Below, piece by piece: positions 4,918-6,014 of a DNA stretch of 6,014 bases (position 1 is its first letter; every line of letters begins with the position of its first letter). Position numbers and translations under genes: made by a program. This stretch comes from JBGTKH01 sp041744735 (GTDB taxonomy: Bacteria > Planctomycetota > Planctomycetia > Pirellulales > Pirellulaceae): the NCBI GenBank assembly GCA_041744735.1, contig JBGTKH010000326.1:1-6014 (forward strand), given 5' to 3'. The notes under the pieces were generated by a model. That model ran no database searches. It was given only the letters and a program-made list of their open reading frames with translations, and was not told the DNA's origin.

Positions 4918-5130
4918 ATGACCACTTTTTCCGAGGTTGTCGACGCGGCGGACAGCTTATCCGTCGACGAGCAGCAAACGCTCATTGAAATTCTGCGCCG
5001 TCGAATCGCGAAACAAAATCGAGACGCACTTGTTTGCGATGTTGCCGAGGCCCGCGCGGAGTTCCAAAGTGGTAAGGCTCGCGCTGCATCGGTGAGCGAA
5101 ATCATGGACGAGGTGCGCGGTGCATCGTGA
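4918..5130 (+). CDS. RelB-like antitoxin of a RelE/YafQ-type pair
   Basis: 70 residues, with AGGA 7 bases before the ATG. The protein is mostly helical and charged: 'SEVVDAADSLSVDEQQTLIEILRRRI' (5-30) resembles the N-terminal dimerising/DNA-binding half of small antitoxins, and 'RDALVCDVAEARAEFQSGKARAASVSEIMDEV' (35-66) the toxin-covering half; the ending 'G.ar..s..ei..e' is common in antitoxins of this type. The family has no well-established fold name that I can assign with certainty. Its last 11 bases overlap the toxin start, so the two are co-translated. The expected role is neutralising the adjacent toxin and repressing the shared promoter. Confidence 0.8.
   Translation: MTTFSEVVDAADSLSVDEQQTLIEILRRRIAKQNRDALVCDVAEARAEFQSGKARAASVSEIMDEVRGAS
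5110..5113 (+). promoter_or_regulatory. Shine-Dalgarno site deciding the GTG toxin start
   Basis: GAGG inside the antitoxin gene ends 6 bases before GTG 5120. No ATG is available in the toxin frame near here, so this site supports the GTG start and the 11-base gene overlap. Confidence 0.5.
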
Positions 5131-5401
5131 ACTCATCCGCACCACCGCGTTCACTCGCGCGGCGCGCCGTTACGTGAAAAGACACCCTCAGGCAGCCGAT
5201 GAACTTGAGGCGACGTTATTGCTGCTGCGGGACGATGCGTTCGATCCGCGGCTCAAAACGCACAAACTCAAAGGCGATCTGGACGGCACGTGGGCCTGCA
5301 GTGCGGGGTATGACGTGAGGATTCTCTTCGAACTCGTGCAACACGAAGGCGCCGAAGCAATTCTGTTGCTCGCTCTGGGCACGCACGACGAAGTGTACTG
5401 A
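5120..5401 (+). CDS. RelE/YafQ-like mRNA interferase toxin
   Basis: 93 residues from GTG 5120. The sequence follows the RelE/YafQ pattern: 'TTAFTRAARRYVKRHPQAADELEATLLLL' (8-36) forms the two N-terminal helices, 'LKTHKLKGDLDGTWACSAGYDVRILFEL' (45-72) the beta-sheet with the basic 'KLKG' and Arg67, and 'AILLLALGTHDEVY' (80-93) the C-terminal strand with the His-containing 'GTHDEVY' end that carries the catalytic His in YafQ-type enzymes. Members cut mRNA in the ribosomal A site and stop translation. Length is normal, no key segment is missing, and the antitoxin is intact, so the pair should be active. Which codons or sites it cuts cannot be read from sequence. Confidence 0.88.
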   Translation: MHRELIRTTAFTRAARRYVKRHPQAADELEATLLLLRDDAFDPRLKTHKLKGDLDGTWACSAGYDVRILFELVQHEGAEAILLLALGTHDEVY

Positions 5402-5430
5402 ACCGGTAGTTTCGCTGCGATCAACAGGTT

Positions 5431-5842
5431 GGGGTGGACCTGCGAGGTAAATCGTTCAACGTGGCACTGCTTCGGAGTCCTCGGAGAAGCAGTGTGGATC
5501 GGCGAGACGACGTCGCTGGTCGAGTTCACCCCGGGCCGCAGCGTGCAGACGTTGTGCGATCGCCCAGCAATGGCGGATTCCGACGGCGGCGCTCAACGAT
5601 CCAGCGCTGCGGGAAAACAATGCCACTGGCTTTACGCCAGTGGTGCATTACCTTCTGCCTAAAAACGGATCGATGTCTGGTGCGTGACGGATGCCGCCGG
5701 GTTCATCCCGGTGGTACTTCACCCTTTGCCTACAGGCCGAAGGTCACCAACCACCGGGATGAACCCGGTGGCCTGCCGCTGCAAGATCACCGTTGGCTAG
5801 GTTGAAGGTGAACCACCGCCGGAATGAATCCGGCGGCATCGA
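5431..5842 (+). repeat. Composite repeat copy D (complete E plus H1-H2-H3-H4)
   Basis: The only full-length copy with E in front. E hairpin 5465-5494; H1 5623-5643 (loop TTTAC); H2 5694-5714 (CCGCCGGG / CCCGGTGG, one G-T wobble, loop TTCAT); H3 5751-5771 (loop ATGAA); H4 5816-5836 (CCGCCGGA / TCCGGCGG, loop ATGAA). Centre spacings 71, 57 and 65 bp. The first 332 bases are about 95% identical to copy A. It begins 29 bases after the toxin stop codon. The frame 5429-5662 is open across the left half, but it matches the same-frame shadow in copy A and is not called as a gene. The stretch from 5402 to the window end holds repeats only. Confidence 0.9.
5465..5494 (+). repeat. E hairpin, copy 4
   Basis: Identical in all 30 bases to 2524-2553: CACTGCTTC and GAAGCAGTG around a 12-base loop. 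Confidence 0.85.
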
Positions 5843-5872
5843 ATAGACCGGACGCGCCGAACCCAACACGAC

Positions 5873-5955
5873 GCCCCCGACGAAAGTCGGTGGGAGTGGT
5901 CACGCCCTTCGCCTAGGTGCGGGAGTGACGGCTCCCACCGACTTTCGTCGGGGGC
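5873..5955. repeat. F repeat: long perfect inverted repeat with 24-bp arms
   Basis: 5873-5896 and 5932-5955 are exact reverse complements over 24 bases, with a 35-base loop containing the palindrome CCTAGG (5912-5917). Each arm also contains its own small hairpin (CCGAC, a 4-base loop GAAA or TTTC, GTCGG). No T-run follows, so a standard terminator is not indicated. Confidence 0.88.
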
Positions 5956-5979
5956 TTCAGCATGGTTTCCGATCTTGTT

Positions 5980-6014
5980 CCTAGGTGCGAGAGTGACGGC
6001 TCCCACCGACTTTC
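5980..6014 (+). repeat. F repeat, further direct copy cut by the window end
   Basis: 35 bases that match 5912-5946 at 34 positions (one G to A change). The unit runs off the right edge, so the F cluster continues outside the window. Confidence 0.85.

Overview
The window looks like chromosomal DNA of a planctomycete, probably of the Pirellulales kind. This is inferred from gene content (the tail of a GH38-type alpha-mannosidase, a bacterial deoxyhypusine-synthase-like enzyme, many small toxin-antitoxin genes), moderately high GC, and gaps filled with families of short hairpin repeats. No rRNA or other phylogenetic marker is present, so the placement is tentative. All supported genes lie on the + strand.

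Left part (1-2445). The 3' end of a probable alpha-mannosidase gene is followed by a compact three-gene cluster. Its members are a small SpeD-like protein of the S-adenosylmethionine decarboxylase fold (468-968), a five-helix EamA/DMT-type membrane protein (1042-1461) and a deoxyhypusine-synthase-like/homospermidine-synthase-like enzyme (1480-2445). Together they suggest a polyamine production and transport unit: a pyruvoyl decarboxylase supplies an amine or aminopropyl donor, an NAD-dependent aminobutyl transferase makes a longer polyamine, and a membrane protein moves substrate or product. Bacteria lack eIF5A, so the third enzyme probably does not act as a true deoxyhypusine synthase.

Middle and right part (2446-5401). 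Small addiction-type genes are separated by repeat blocks. A DUF2442 gene (2956-3201) sits behind a good sigma70-like promoter and a 15-codon stub that matches the beginning of its usual DUF4160 partner, so the partner appears to have been deleted. Next comes a complete RHH antitoxin plus Doc (Fic-fold) toxin pair (3396-3979), then a complete RelB-like antitoxin plus RelE/YafQ-like toxin pair (4918-5401).

Repeats. The gaps at 2490-2821, 4036-4757 and 5431-5842 carry a composite repeat with four small hairpins (H1-H4) in fixed order, fixed spacing (about 70, 57 and 65 bp between centres) and fixed orientation (two reverse, two forward). Four copies occur (A truncated; B, C and D complete). Compensatory base changes keep the stems paired. 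A different, larger hairpin (E) precedes three of them, and a 36-bp perfect inverted pair of E lies between B and C. The right edge holds a third hairpin family (F). All are REP/BIME-like; no mobilising transposase is encoded here. The repeat organisation and the polyamine cluster are the two most interesting parts.
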